Assembly (NCBI GenBank): GCA_024695415.1
Contig: JAILIE010000015.1
Location: 1-37,506, forward strand
Origin: Clostridiales bacterium
Lineage (GTDB): Bacteria; Bacillota; Clostridia; Christensenellales; Aristaeellaceae
Reading direction: 5' to 3'
DNA length: 37,506 nt
Under the pieces are notes generated by a model. The model did no database searches. It was not told the origin of the DNA and saw only the letters and a list, made by a program, of their open reading frames with translations. Below, in pieces: positions 8,155 through 16,668 of this stretch (position 1 is the first letter of the stretch; each line of letters starts with the position of its first letter). A program made the position numbers and the translations under genes.

Positions 8155-9084
8155 TTATACCTCTCCGGTTGCCAGCAGGTTATCCTTGCCCATGCCGCAT
8201 ACATACGGGCTGGAATCGTACCGGTAGCAGAAATCCAGGAAATCCTTTTTCTGTTTCGGGTCGTTCATGATTTTCACCAGGATATCCCGCGGGATCGTCC
8301 GGCCGTAGGCGCCGGGGCCGGAAAGCCGGATGTTTTTCACGCCGCAGGCGGAAAGGATCCGCTCCAGTTCGTCCGGCATGAAGGCATAGGTAATGCACCA
8401 GGGTGTACCGCCCTGCTCATACTGCGCGATTTCATCCTCGCCGCCCATCAGGCCGTCGTACAGCAGCTTTTCGGCGGCGTCCCGGCTGAAGGAGAATCCG
8501 TCGATCATCCGCTCCCGGTTGGCGACGCACCACCGCACAAAGGGATCGTCCGCCTGTTCGTCGAGGAAGAACTGGTTTTTCTGGATCGGGTTGGCCAGGT
8601 ACGGCAGGGAACCCAGGCGGCTGGAAACGCTGACTGCGATCCGCTTTCCCGCAATCCGCACCAGTTCTCCGATGACCCGGTTCTGGTTGGGCCAGGTATA
8701 GGATACCGGCGCATCGAAGGACATGACCAGGTCGAATTCCCGGTCCCGGTAGGCGCCCAGGTCTTCCAGCGCGCCTTTCACGAAGGTAATCCTGTCCAGG
8801 ACGCCCTCCCGCGCGGCGAGCTCCTTCGCCTTGTCGATCATCGGCTGCGAAATATCGAAGTGCGTCACCCGGCAGCCATGCTTCGCCAGCAGGATCGAAA
8901 ACCGTCCGCTGCCGGCCCCGCCGTCAAACACGGTTTTGATTCCATCCAGGTTTTCCAGCAGTTTCCGCTGGATATGATCCTTCTGGATAATATCGTCGAT
9001 ATAGGTCGCCTCGCGGCGGCTTTCCAGTTCTCCTTTTTCCGGCAGGTTCCACTGCCGCTCCGAAATCTTCCGGCTGTAATCCAT
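8155..9084 (-). CDS. Class I SAM-dependent methyltransferase
   Basis: A 309-residue methyltransferase. The SAM-binding motif I is VFDGGAGSGRFSILLAKHG at residues about 52-70, followed by THFDISQPMI (motif II acidic end) and later VMSFDAPVSY (motif IV region). The target molecule is unknown. The start ATG at 9084 lies 3 bases after the stop of the upstream GNAT gene (stop at 9088-9090), and its SD (GGGAGG) lies within the GNAT coding end, so the two are probably translationally coupled. It is the last gene of a three-gene minus-strand unit. Confidence 0.88.
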   Translation of the reverse strand: MDYSRKISERQWNLPEKGELESRREATYIDDIIQKDHIQRKLLENLDGIKTVFDGGAGSGRFSILLAKHGCRVTHFDISQPMIDKAKELAAREGVLDRITFVKGALEDLGAYRDREFDLVMSFDAPVSYTWPNQNRVIGELVRIAGKRIAVSVSSRLGSLPYLANPIQKNQFFLDEQADDPFVRWCVANRERMIDGFSFSRDAAEKLLYDGLMGGEDEIAQYEQGGTPWCITYAFMPDELERILSACGVKNIRLSGPGAYGRTIPRDILVKIMNDPKQKKDFLDFCYRYDSSPYVCGMGKDNLLATGEV

Positions 9085-9087
9085 CGA

Positions 9088-9618
9088 TCAGTTTCCTCCC
9101 TGCTTCGTTTTGCCGCGGTTCGGGATCCGCACAAAGTAATGGCCTTCATCCTGCCCGGCGATCCGGCCGCCGTTGTTGAGCATCACATGCAGGGAAGCCG
9201 GATTGTCAAGGTTCACCCGCAGGTAGATTTCCTCCTCCGGAACGATGCGGAACGCTTCCTCCAGGGTCAGGCGCAAGCCCTCGGTTCCGAGCCCCTGCCC
9301 GCGGAAAGGCTTCGCGATAAAATAACCGATGTGCCCGGCACCGGTACGCAGGGATTCACACAGGTAATGTCGGATCCGGAACTCACCGACGATCTCATCA
9401 TCCCGCCACAGATAGAAGAAGGTTTCCGGAACAAATCCTTCCGGAAGGCCTTTTCCTTCCGCAAAGTCCAGCATGGAAGGAAGGGCTTTGTTTTCGAAAT
9501 CCTCCCGGGAGACGCCGTGCCAGGCGTTGGTCAGGCCGTTCTCGTCCTCCGGCATATCGCGGACGAACAGCCATTCCTTTTCAACATCTTCTCTGTTCGC
9601 TTTCTTCAGGCGGATCAT
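9088..9618 (-). CDS. GNAT family N-acetyltransferase
   Basis: A 176-residue acetyl-CoA-dependent acetyltransferase. The acetyl-CoA loop is seen as KPFRGQGLGTEGL, with the preceding strand HIGYFIA and a C-terminal NPASLHVMLNNGG typical of GNAT enzymes. I place the start at 9618 (MIRLKKANRED), with AAGGAGG about 8 bases upstream, rather than at the ATG 12 codons earlier, which has a poorer site. It sits between the SH3-like secreted protein and the methyltransferase, with 32- and 3-base gaps. The substrate is unknown. Confidence 0.87.
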   Translation of the reverse strand: MIRLKKANREDVEKEWLFVRDMPEDENGLTNAWHGVSREDFENKALPSMLDFAEGKGLPEGFVPETFFYLWRDDEIVGEFRIRHYLCESLRTGAGHIGYFIAKPFRGQGLGTEGLRLTLEEAFRIVPEEEIYLRVNLDNPASLHVMLNNGGRIAGQDEGHYFVRIPNRGKTKQGGN

Positions 9619-9650
9619 CCCGCATCCTCCTTTCTGCGTATGGCCCGGGA

Positions 9651-10685
9651 TCAATATTCCTCGTCCAGGGGAATGCTTTCCAGCGGGAGCTGGTCCTGGT
9701 CAAACCGCTTGTATCCGGTCCAGAGGACGCGTTCCTTCCCGCGGTAGGGAATGACGCATTTGACCCACCAGGTGCCGTTCTTTTTATCATATGCCCGGGA
9801 CAGGATCTGGATATACTGCCCCTTGACGTTGTAGGTTCCGCCCCCGGCGTATTGGGTGCCGGGTCCCTTGCGGGTGGCCAGGCGCTGAATCGCCAGCCCG
9901 TAGACGGGCCCCTGCGCCTGCGCGCTGTTTCCGGTAAATTCTTCGCCCAGGGCGGTAAACGCCTCGTCCAGCGTCAGGCCGAGCCCGTACCAGGCACAAT
10001 CCTCCCGCAGGGCGGTGATGACCCGGGTCTGTCCGCTCCGGATTTCATCCAGCAGAGCCCAGTATTCCGTCTCCGTAATGTTTTCGCCGTTCCGGAAGAA
10101 TTCGTTGTCCTCGTCCTCGCCGGAATTATCCACCCGGTACGTCAGGCAGGTGACCAGTTCGTACCGGTTTTCCGCGTTCCGGGCGAAGGTCAGGATCCAG
10201 GGTGTCTCATACTGGTAAAACTCGACCGCCAGCGCCTCGCCGTGATCCTCGGTCATATAGATCCGGAACTCCAGCCAGTCGTCGTATCCCAGCAGGGTGA
10301 CCCCGGGGATAAACAGCGCGCAGCGGGCGGAATCCGCGTCTGACGTAAAGACGTACAGGTTACCCAGGCACTCGTCCTCCAGGAATTCCAGGAAAACCAG
10401 CTCCGGAATCCCGTCTCTGTCCAGGTCCTCCAGGGCGACCGGGCGGCACGGAACCTCCGCGTACTCTCCGTCGATATACGCTTCGTACAGCGTCTCCTGG
10501 TAATTCAGGATTCCGTCGCAGTATGTGGTCAGGATCTGCTCATAAGCCGCCGGCCAGGGCCCGGTATACACTTCCTGATCCGGAAGGGGAGCGGTTACTT
10601 CCGCGTAGGTATCCGCCATGGCCGGCACCGCCGCGGCAACGGAAAGAAACACCAGGACGCAGAGGCATGACAGGATTCTTTTCAT
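9651..10685 (-). CDS. Secreted protein with C-terminal SH3-like domain, function unknown
   Basis: A 344-residue protein. A signal peptide covers residues 1-24 (core ILSCLCVLVFLSVAAAVPAMA). The middle part has an acidic loop DLDRDGIPELVF resembling the calcium-binding repeats found in secreted proteins. The C-terminal about 70 residues (from AIQRLATRKGPGTQYAGGG) resemble bacterial SH3 domains that bind peptidoglycan or wall polymers. No catalytic motif is visible. It is the first gene after the promoter at 10750-10778 and is followed by GNAT and methyltransferase genes, which do not clarify its job. Confidence 0.78.
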   Translation of the reverse strand: MKRILSCLCVLVFLSVAAAVPAMADTYAEVTAPLPDQEVYTGPWPAAYEQILTTYCDGILNYQETLYEAYIDGEYAEVPCRPVALEDLDRDGIPELVFLEFLEDECLGNLYVFTSDADSARCALFIPGVTLLGYDDWLEFRIYMTEDHGEALAVEFYQYETPWILTFARNAENRYELVTCLTYRVDNSGEDEDNEFFRNGENITETEYWALLDEIRSGQTRVITALREDCAWYGLGLTLDEAFTALGEEFTGNSAQAQGPVYGLAIQRLATRKGPGTQYAGGGTYNVKGQYIQILSRAYDKKNGTWWVKCVIPYRGKERVLWTGYKRFDQDQLPLESIPLDEEY

Positions 10686-10749
10686 ATTCTTTTTCTCCGT
10701 TCAGCGCCGGCCGGGTTTCCTCCGCGGCCCGCGAATTATTGATGGATAT

Positions 10750-10778
10750 ATCGTATCCGGTGAACGCGGATCTGTCAA
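10750..10778 (-). promoter_or_regulatory. Sigma-A promoter for SH3-GNAT-methyltransferase unit
   Basis: On the minus strand, TTGACA (10773-10778) and TACGAT (10750-10755) have a 17-bp spacer. It faces the SH3-like gene starting at 10685. Confidence 0.7.
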
Positions 10779-10814
10779 TGATCCGGACGGCGGGCAGAAA
10801 CTGCCGCGGCGCCC

Positions 10815-10843
10815 TTGATTCACGCCCCGGAATCCGTTACAAT
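10815..10843 (+). promoter_or_regulatory. Sigma-A promoter for the ycaQ-like/msrA unit
   Basis: TTGATT (10815-10820) and TACAAT (10838-10843) have a 17-bp spacer, 43 bases before the glycosylase start. It is divergent from the promoter at 10750-10778. Confidence 0.75.
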
Positions 10844-10885
10844 CGAACCGTATCCGGGAACTGATTCCCGTACAGGAGAGGACCC

Positions 10886-12073
10886 ATGCTGACGATTACA
10901 AACGAGCAGGCCCGCCAGTTCATCCTGGTCCGGCAGGGCCTGATGGGAAAACACGTGTTTACCGGCAAGGAGGGCGCGTACCGTTTCGTGCGCCAGGCCG
11001 GATGCATCCAGTATGATCCGGTGGACGTCTGCGGCAAAAACGCGGAGCTGACGCTGCAGTCCCGCGTGAAGGGGTTCCGGCGGAAGACGCTGGAGGACCT
11101 TCTGTACCGGGACCGCCTGCTGGTGGATTACCTGGACAAGGAGCTTTCCATCCTGCCCAGCGAGGACTGGCCGTATTTTTCCGGATACCGGGAAAGAAGC
11201 CGCGAGCACGCGAAACAGTTCCCCGGAATCGCGGAGCTGGAGGAACAGGCCGTCGATTATATCCGGGAAAAAGGTCCCGTCAGCAGCGATACGCTCCCGA
11301 TTGAGGGAACGATCTACTGGCATTCCTCCATGCACTGGAGCGGGCACTGGGAAAAGGAATCCCAGGCCGCGCGGTCCGTGCTGGAACAGCTCTATACGGA
11401 CGGCACATTGCTGATCCACCACAAGAGCGGATCCCGGAAGTTCTACGACCTGGCGGACAAATACCTGCCGGCGGAACTGCTGAACGCCCCGAATCCCTGC
11501 GCGGACGAGGAGGCGCTCCGGGACTGGCGGATCCTGCGGCGCATCGGCGCGATCGGGCTGATGTGGAACCGGCGCTCGGACGCCTGGCTGCGGATCAATA
11601 TGACGACGGAGGAGAGGGACCGGGCGTTTGAACGGCTGGAAAAGAAGAACCTTATTATGCCGGTTCAGGTGGAAGGACTGCGGTTCCCGCTGTACATGAA
11701 GAGCGGGGACATGCCCCTGATGGAACAAGTGATTGCCGGGCAGGCGGATACCCGGGCGCGGCTGGAATTCCTGGCGCCCCTGGACCCGATGATGTGGGAC
11801 CGGAAGCTGATCGAGGCGATCTGGGAATTCCGGTATTCCTGGGAAATCTATACGCCGGTATCCAAACGGCAGTACGGATATTACGTGCTGCCCGTACTTT
11901 ACGGGGACCGGTTTATCGGACGGATCGAGCCGAAGGCGGACCGGAAGGCAGGAACGCTGACGGTCAGTCAAATCTGGCTGGAGCCGGGCGTCCGGCAGAC
12001 CCGCAAGCTGAGCGGAGCGATCGACGGGGCGGTACAGCGCCTGGCGAAGATGAACGGGTGCGCCTGCCCGTGA
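10886..12073 (+). CDS. YcaQ/AlkX-like DNA glycosylase (HTH_42 winged-helix family)
   Basis: A 395-residue member of the HTH_42 family, which includes AlkZ and E. coli YcaQ, glycosylases that remove bulky alkyl adducts and unhook interstrand crosslinks. The sequence CIQYDPVDVCGKN holds a Q-x-D motif (Q42, D44) matching the YcaQ branch; AlkZ-type enzymes have Q-x-Q. Other family signatures are FLAPLDPMMWDRKL and YTPVSKRQYGYYVLPVLYG near the C-terminus, and tandem winged-helix segments in between. AGGAGAGG precedes the ATG. It is followed 37 bases later by msrA, giving a small DNA and protein damage repair unit. No enzymatic proof can come from sequence alone. Confidence 0.83.
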   Translation: MLTITNEQARQFILVRQGLMGKHVFTGKEGAYRFVRQAGCIQYDPVDVCGKNAELTLQSRVKGFRRKTLEDLLYRDRLLVDYLDKELSILPSEDWPYFSGYRERSREHAKQFPGIAELEEQAVDYIREKGPVSSDTLPIEGTIYWHSSMHWSGHWEKESQAARSVLEQLYTDGTLLIHHKSGSRKFYDLADKYLPAELLNAPNPCADEEALRDWRILRRIGAIGLMWNRRSDAWLRINMTTEERDRAFERLEKKNLIMPVQVEGLRFPLYMKSGDMPLMEQVIAGQADTRARLEFLAPLDPMMWDRKLIEAIWEFRYSWEIYTPVSKRQYGYYVLPVLYGDRFIGRIEPKADRKAGTLTVSQIWLEPGVRQTRKLSGAIDGAVQRLAKMNGCACP

Positions 12074-12110
12074 CAGGCGGCAGGAACAGGACGACGGGGG
12101 AGGAATCACA

Positions 12111-12599
12111 ATGAAAACCATTTACCTGGCGGGCGGATGCTTCTGGGGCATGCAGAAGTTTTTTGACCAGTTTGAAGGAGTTCTTTCCACGGAGGTCGGG
12201 TACGCGAACGGGCCGGACAGGGCGCCTTCCTACGAGGAGGTCTGCGCGGACAGCGGACACGCCGAGACGCTCCGGATCGATTACGACGAGGGGAAGATTT
12301 CACTGGCAGAACTGCTGCGGTATTACTTTATGGTGATTGATCCGCTGGCGGTGAACCGGCAGGGGCACGACGAGGGAATTCAGTACCGGACCGGCATCTA
12401 CTATACCGACGAAACGACGCGGCCGGAGATCGAGGCGGTTTACGGTGCGGAGGAGAAAAAAGCCGGGGCGAAGCTGGCGGTGGAACTTCAGCCGCTACGG
12501 AACTTCTTCTCCGCGGAGGAATACCACCAGAAGTACCTGGACAAAAACCCGGGCGGCTACTGCCATATCCCGGCGCGGTATATGCGCCTTGGGGAATAA
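12111..12599 (+). CDS. msrA: Peptide-methionine (S)-S-oxide reductase
   Basis: A 162-residue cytoplasmic enzyme that reduces methionine-S-sulfoxide in oxidised proteins. The active-site motif GGCFWG gives catalytic Cys10. Also seen are the conserved VGYANG, SGHAE and HDEGIQYRTGIYY stretches and a late cysteine in GGYCHIP. It is a stand-alone MsrA without MsrB fusion. It shares a promoter with the upstream glycosylase gene and ends before the MerR-type promoter of the aldo/keto reductase. Confidence 0.95.
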   Translation: MKTIYLAGGCFWGMQKFFDQFEGVLSTEVGYANGPDRAPSYEEVCADSGHAETLRIDYDEGKISLAELLRYYFMVIDPLAVNRQGHDEGIQYRTGIYYTDETTRPEIEAVYGAEEKKAGAKLAVELQPLRNFFSAEEYHQKYLDKNPGGYCHIPARYMRLGE

Positions 12600-12614
12600 C
12601 CGGATATCCTTTTG

Positions 12615-12645
12615 TTGACTTAGAGCAGGCTTTAAGGAATACAAT
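12615..12645 (+). promoter_or_regulatory. AdhR-type MerR promoter/operator before the aldo/keto reductase
   Basis: TTGACT (12615-12620) and TACAAT (12640-12645) have a 19-bp spacer, the over-long spacing that MerR activators correct by untwisting DNA. The dyad CTTAGAG-N4-CTTTAAG (12619-12636) fills the spacer. The same dyad and spacing recur at 15350-15380. Known family: the AdhR box of Bacillus subtilis is CTTAAAG-N4-CTTTAAG (from memory). Confidence 0.85.
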
Positions 12646-12699
12646 CTTTCCAGAGCGTAATGAAACAGGATATGAACCGGTGAAAAGGAGGAACCGCAT

Positions 12700-13833
12700 A
12701 TGAATTACCGTACCATGGGCAAGCTGGGGATCCAGGCTTCCGCTTTCGGCCTGGGATGTATGCGCTTCAACGGCGCGGCGTCCGGGGACAGCGTGATCGA
12801 CGAACAGAAGGCGATTTCCCTGATCCGCAGGGCGATTGACGGCGGCGTGACCTATATCGACACCGCGTATGTTTATCTGAACAAAACCTCGGAGATCGTG
12901 CTGGGCAAAGCGCTCCGGGACGGGTACCGGGAAAAGGTGACCATCGCGACGAAGATGCCGGCGGAGGCTGTGAAGGACCGCGCGAGCATGGAGGCGCTGC
13001 TGGCGGAGGAACTGAAAAAGCTGCAGACCGACCATATCGACTTCTACCTGATGCACGGCATCAACAAGGAAAAGTGGGAGTATTTCAAGTCTATCGGCGC
13101 CCCGCAGTTCTTTGACGACATGAAGCGGGAAGGGAAGATCCGCTATAAGTGCTTCTCCTTCCACGGCCCGTATGACCAGTTTGAATACATCCTGAACGAC
13201 TGGGACTGGGACATGGTCCAGATCCAGTACAACTTCATGGACATCAACAACCAGGCCGGAACGAAGGGCCTGGAGCTGGCTGGCAGCAAGGGCATCCCGG
13301 TGGTCATCATGGAGGGACTGCTCGGCGGGCGCCTGGCCAATGCGCCGGATAACGTACAGGCGCTTTATGACGCGTTTCCGGTGAAGCGGACGCCGGTGGA
13401 ATGGGCGTTCCGGTGGCTCTGCAACCATCCGGAGGTGTCCGTGGTGCTGTCCGGCTGCAACGAAGCGGAGCAGATCGACGAAAACCTGCGCATCTTCGGC
13501 ACCGTGGAAGCGGCCATCATGAGCGATGAAGAGCTGAAGCTGATGGACGACGTGCGGGCGGCCTATATCAGCCGGACAAAGATCGGATGCACGGGCTGCC
13601 GTTACTGCATGCCCTGCCCTAACGGGGTGAACATCCCGGGCATTTTCTCCGCATGGAACAACGTATCGCTGTACGGAATCGACCCGAAGTCGGACTGGCA
13701 GTACCGGATGATCCTGGAGAAGGGAAACGGCGCGGACAACTGTGTCGGCTGCGGCGCGTGCGAAGCCGCGTGCCCCCAGCACCTGGGCATTATCGACGGA
13801 CTGGTGTCCGCCTGGAAGGACCTGAACGGATAA
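12700..13833 (+). CDS. Aldo/keto reductase with two 4Fe-4S motifs
   Basis: A 377-residue NAD(P)H-dependent oxidoreductase. The AKR tetrad is visible: D54 and Y59 (YIDTAYVYL), K85 (IATKMP), H119 (YLMHG). After the barrel, about 310-377, two ferredoxin-like motifs occur: CTGCRYCMPCP and CVGCGACEAACP. This combination is a known subfamily; electrons may pass between the clusters and the active site. AAGGAGG lies 8 bases before the ATG. Its promoter carries the AdhR-like box, so it is probably induced by reactive aldehydes or related electrophiles. A double GNAT gene follows after 23 bases. Confidence 0.93.
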   Translation: MNYRTMGKLGIQASAFGLGCMRFNGAASGDSVIDEQKAISLIRRAIDGGVTYIDTAYVYLNKTSEIVLGKALRDGYREKVTIATKMPAEAVKDRASMEALLAEELKKLQTDHIDFYLMHGINKEKWEYFKSIGAPQFFDDMKREGKIRYKCFSFHGPYDQFEYILNDWDWDMVQIQYNFMDINNQAGTKGLELAGSKGIPVVIMEGLLGGRLANAPDNVQALYDAFPVKRTPVEWAFRWLCNHPEVSVVLSGCNEAEQIDENLRIFGTVEAAIMSDEELKLMDDVRAAYISRTKIGCTGCRYCMPCPNGVNIPGIFSAWNNVSLYGIDPKSDWQYRMILEKGNGADNCVGCGACEAACPQHLGIIDGLVSAWKDLNG

Positions 13834-13856
13834 TCAAAGACAGGAATGAATGAACG

Positions 13857-14906
13857 ATGCAGAAGACAGGGACGATTACACTGGAAACCCACCGCCTGAC
13901 GCTGAGACAGTTCCGGATTGAGGACGCGGAGGACATGTTCGCCAACTGGGCGTCCGATCCGGAGGTCACGCGCTACCTGACCTGGCCGGCCCACGGGTCG
14001 GTGGATGTCACCCGCTGGCTGATGAACGACTGGATTTCCAAATACGACGACGGCGGCTTCTTTAACTGGGCGATCGTCTGGAAGGAAACCGGGAGCGTCA
14101 TCGGCAGCATCGCGGTGGTAAACCTGATTGAGGAGATTGAATCCGCCGAGATCGGGTACTGCCTGGGCCGGGCATACTGGGGCCGCGGCATCATGCCGGA
14201 GGCGCTGCGGGCGGTGGAGGACTACCTGTTTGACACCGTCGGCATCCACCGGATCACCGCCGGCCACGACGTGAGGAACCCGAATTCCGGGCGGGTGATG
14301 GAAAAGGCCGGAATGAAACCGGAAGGAATCTCGCGAAGCGCCGGAAAGAACAACCAGGGCGTCTGTGACATGGCGCTGTACGCGATTCTCCGGGAGGACC
14401 GGACGGGGGCGGAAAAGCCGAGGGAATCCGTTCCGGTCATCGTCCGTTTCGCCCGGAAGGAGGACCTGGAACGGGTCAATGAGCTGCGGAAGCAGGTCAA
14501 CGACCTGCATGTGGAAGGAAAGCCGGAGGTGTTCAAGCCCGGATTCTGCGACGAGCTGCGGGATTTCGTCTTCGCCATCCGGGAGGACCCGAACAAGGAG
14601 ATCGTCGTCGCGGAGCGAGAAGGGAAGGTCTGCGGGTTTGCCGTGCTGAACCACATCAACCGGCCGGAGAATCCTTTCATGTTCGAGCGGGATTACCTGG
14701 ACGTGGATGAGTTCGGCGTGGATGAGGAAAGCCGGCGGCAGGGTGTCGCCAGCGAAATGATCCGGTTTATCCGGGATTGGGCGAAAGAAAAGGGGTTCAG
14801 CCGGGTGGAGCTGAATATGTGGGCGTTTAACAGGGGAGCGCTGGCGTTCTATGAGGCGGCGGGGTTCTCGACTTACAGACGGTATATGGAGATGAAACTG
14901 AAATAA
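13857..14906 (+). CDS. Tandem GNAT acetyltransferase (two fused domains)
   Basis: A 349-residue protein with two acetyltransferase domains. Residues about 1-185 resemble RimJ/RimL-type enzymes (ETHRLTLRQFRIEDAEDMF, CLGRAYWGRGIMPEAL, NPNSGRVMEKAGM). Residues about 195-349 form a second GNAT domain (IVVAEREGKVCGFAVL, VDEESRRQGVASEMI, NRGALAFYEAAGF). Both keep a Q/RxxGxG/A-like acetyl-CoA loop. The gene is 23 bases after the aldo/keto reductase, so it is likely part of the same aldehyde-responsive transcript. Substrates are unknown. It ends at an 18-bp bidirectional terminator. Confidence 0.9.
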   Translation: MQKTGTITLETHRLTLRQFRIEDAEDMFANWASDPEVTRYLTWPAHGSVDVTRWLMNDWISKYDDGGFFNWAIVWKETGSVIGSIAVVNLIEEIESAEIGYCLGRAYWGRGIMPEALRAVEDYLFDTVGIHRITAGHDVRNPNSGRVMEKAGMKPEGISRSAGKNNQGVCDMALYAILREDRTGAEKPRESVPVIVRFARKEDLERVNELRKQVNDLHVEGKPEVFKPGFCDELRDFVFAIREDPNKEIVVAEREGKVCGFAVLNHINRPENPFMFERDYLDVDEFGVDEESRRQGVASEMIRFIRDWAKEKGFSRVELNMWAFNRGALAFYEAAGFSTYRRYMEMKLK

Positions 14907-14943
14907 AAAGTTCCGTGAAGCCCCAGGCTTCACGGAACTTTTT
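14905..14943. terminator. Bidirectional terminator between GNAT and MerR genes
   Basis: An 18-bp perfect inverted repeat with loop CCA: AAAAAGTTCCGTGAAGCC (14905-14922) and its complement at 14926-14943. Runs of A and T at the ends make it work on both strands. It overlaps the stop codons of both convergent genes. Confidence 0.9.
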
Positions 14944-15331
14944 ATTGCTTTTCTTTGGCTTTTTGGGCTTCGTAGGCCCGGAGTTTTTCAGTGAAGAAGT
15001 TGAGCTTCCAGGTGACTTTATCCAGATGCTTCTGCATCTCCGCCATTCGTTCCAGCACCAGTTCCCGGTGGGCGCGGAGCAGTTCCACCCGTTCCTCCAG
15101 CGTGTGGTCCCCTTCGTGGGTCAGCCGGACAAAGCGGGCAATCTCCTGGATCGACATGCCGGTGTTTTTCAGGCAGCAGATCAGCCCCAGCCTTTCCAGG
15201 TCCTCATCCGTATACTGGCGGAAACCGCCGGCCGTTCTTTCCACCCCGGAAATCAGGCCTTCCTTTTCATAATAACGCAGTGTATGGGCGGAAAGCCCGG
15301 TTTTCTGACTGACATCCTGAATCGAGTACAT
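14942..15331 (-). CDS. MerR family regulator, AdhR-like
   Basis: A 129-residue transcription factor. The winged helix is at residues 2-70 (SIQDVSQKTGLSAHTLRYYE, then RQYTDEDLERL), followed by a long coiled coil (about 75-118) and a short effector region. Counting from MYSIQ, Cys52 and Cys53 lie in the DNA-binding domain; AdhR of Bacillus uses Cys52 to sense reactive aldehydes. I choose ATG at 15331 because GGAGG sits 6 bases upstream; a TTG start at 15346 is possible but less likely. It is divergent from the iron-type alcohol dehydrogenase, with the shared operator at 15350-15380. Inferred regulon: this dehydrogenase operon and the aldo/keto reductase operon. Confidence 0.88.
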   Translation of the reverse strand: MYSIQDVSQKTGLSAHTLRYYEKEGLISGVERTAGGFRQYTDEDLERLGLICCLKNTGMSIQEIARFVRLTHEGDHTLEERVELLRAHRELVLERMAEMQKHLDKVTWKLNFFTEKLRAYEAQKAKEKQ

Positions 15332-15349
15332 TTTTCTCCTCCGCAACTA

Positions 15350-15380
15350 TTGACTTAGAGTGAACTTTAAGGATTAATAT
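15350..15380 (+). promoter_or_regulatory. AdhR-type MerR promoter/operator before the iron-type dehydrogenase
   Basis: TTGACT (15350-15355) and TAATAT (15375-15380) have a 19-bp spacer containing CTTAGAG-N4-CTTTAAG (15354-15371). It is 19 bases upstream of the merR start, so autoregulation is also possible. Confidence 0.87.
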
Positions 15381-15470
15381 CATTGTACAGGAAAAAGGAA
15401 AATCTGTCAATCCTTCCTGAAACGACGGCGCATGACCGGGCAAAGACCCGGGAAGAAAGGAACGACGCAA

Positions 15471-16646
15471 ATGAATAACTTTACATTCTGGTCCCCCACA
15501 TGCTTTGTTTTCGGAAAAGACACGGAGACCCAGGCGGGCGCCCTGGTGAAGCGCTTCGGCGGCAGCCGGGTGCTGATCCATTTCGGCGGCGGAAGCGCGC
15601 TGCGTTCCGGACTGATCGACCGGGTGGAGGCGTCCCTGAAGGCGGAAGGCCTGGCCTGCTTCCGGCTGGGCGGCGTGAAGCCGAATCCCCGCAGCGGACT
15701 GGTTTATGAAGGCATCGAACTGTGCCGGAAGGAAAAGATCGACTTTATTCTGGCGGTCGGCGGCGGCAGCTCCATCGACTCCGCGAAGGCGATTGCCGCG
15801 GGAGCGATCTATGACGGCGACTTCTGGGATTTCTACAGCGGAAAACGTATTGAGCAGGCGCTGCCCGTCGGCACGGTGCTGACGATCGCAGCGGCCGGCA
15901 GCGAAGGCAGCCCGGACAGCGTGATCACCAAGGAGGAAGGCATGTTCAAGCGCGGCGCCAGCGGCGACGCCATCCGGCCGAAGTTCTCTGTCCTGAATCC
16001 CGCCCTGACCCAGACGCTGCCGCCCCATCAGACGGCCGCCGGGATCACCGATATCATGGCGCACCTGTACGAGCGCTACCTGACCAACACCCCCGAAGTG
16101 GAAGTGACCGACCGGCTGATCGAGGCCCTGCTGCTGACGATGATTCACGAAGGGCCCCGGGTGATCGCCGATCCCGACAACTATGAAGCCCGGGCGAATA
16201 TCATGTGGGCCGGGATGATGGCGCACAACAACTCCTGCGGCGTGGGACGGAGCCAGGACTGGAACAGCCACAATATTGAGCATGAGCTGTCCGCACTGTA
16301 CGACTGCGCGCACGGAGCCGGGCTGGCGGTGACCATGCCCGCGGTGTTCACCTATGTGATGGATCATGACGTGATGCGCTTCGCCCAGGCGGCGGTCCGC
16401 GTGTGGGGCTGCCAGATGGACTTCGCCCATCCGGAAGTGACCGCGCGCGAGGGCATTGAGAAACTCCGGAGCTTCCTGGTATCCATCGGGATGCCGCGGA
16501 ACTTTGAGGAGCTCGGCGCCCGGGAAGAGGATGTTCCCGCGCTGGTACAGGCTCTGTGCCGCGGGGACGGCCGGGAAGGAAGCATTTCCGGTTTCGTTAC
16601 GCTGAACGAGGAAGATTGCGAGAAGATTTACCGCCTGATGCTTTGA
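15471..16646 (+). CDS. Iron-type alcohol dehydrogenase (YqhD/BdhA-like)
   Basis: A 391-residue metal-dependent alcohol dehydrogenase/aldehyde reductase. Seen: N-terminal NNFTFWSPTCFVFGKDTE, nucleotide-binding AVGGGSSIDSAKAI near residue 95, and metal ligands in GITDIMAHLYERY (Asp, His), NIEHELSALYD and CAHGAG (His). YqhD-type enzymes reduce many aldehydes with NADPH, which fits control by an AdhR-like regulator. I start at 15471, since the preceding ATG at 15432 lies too close to the promoter and the AAAGGA site fits 15471. A GH9 gene follows after 22 bases. Confidence 0.93.
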   Translation: MNNFTFWSPTCFVFGKDTETQAGALVKRFGGSRVLIHFGGGSALRSGLIDRVEASLKAEGLACFRLGGVKPNPRSGLVYEGIELCRKEKIDFILAVGGGSSIDSAKAIAAGAIYDGDFWDFYSGKRIEQALPVGTVLTIAAAGSEGSPDSVITKEEGMFKRGASGDAIRPKFSVLNPALTQTLPPHQTAAGITDIMAHLYERYLTNTPEVEVTDRLIEALLLTMIHEGPRVIADPDNYEARANIMWAGMMAHNNSCGVGRSQDWNSHNIEHELSALYDCAHGAGLAVTMPAVFTYVMDHDVMRFAQAAVRVWGCQMDFAHPEVTAREGIEKLRSFLVSIGMPRNFEELGAREEDVPALVQALCRGDGREGSISGFVTLNEEDCEKIYRLML

Positions 16647-16668
16647 CGGGAAAGGACGGATACGCGAC

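Noticed and set aside
5820..8270. An 816-codon open frame on the plus strand opposite the diguanylate cyclase
   Set aside because: No recognisable motif and no SD; it is a shadow of the GGDEF gene.
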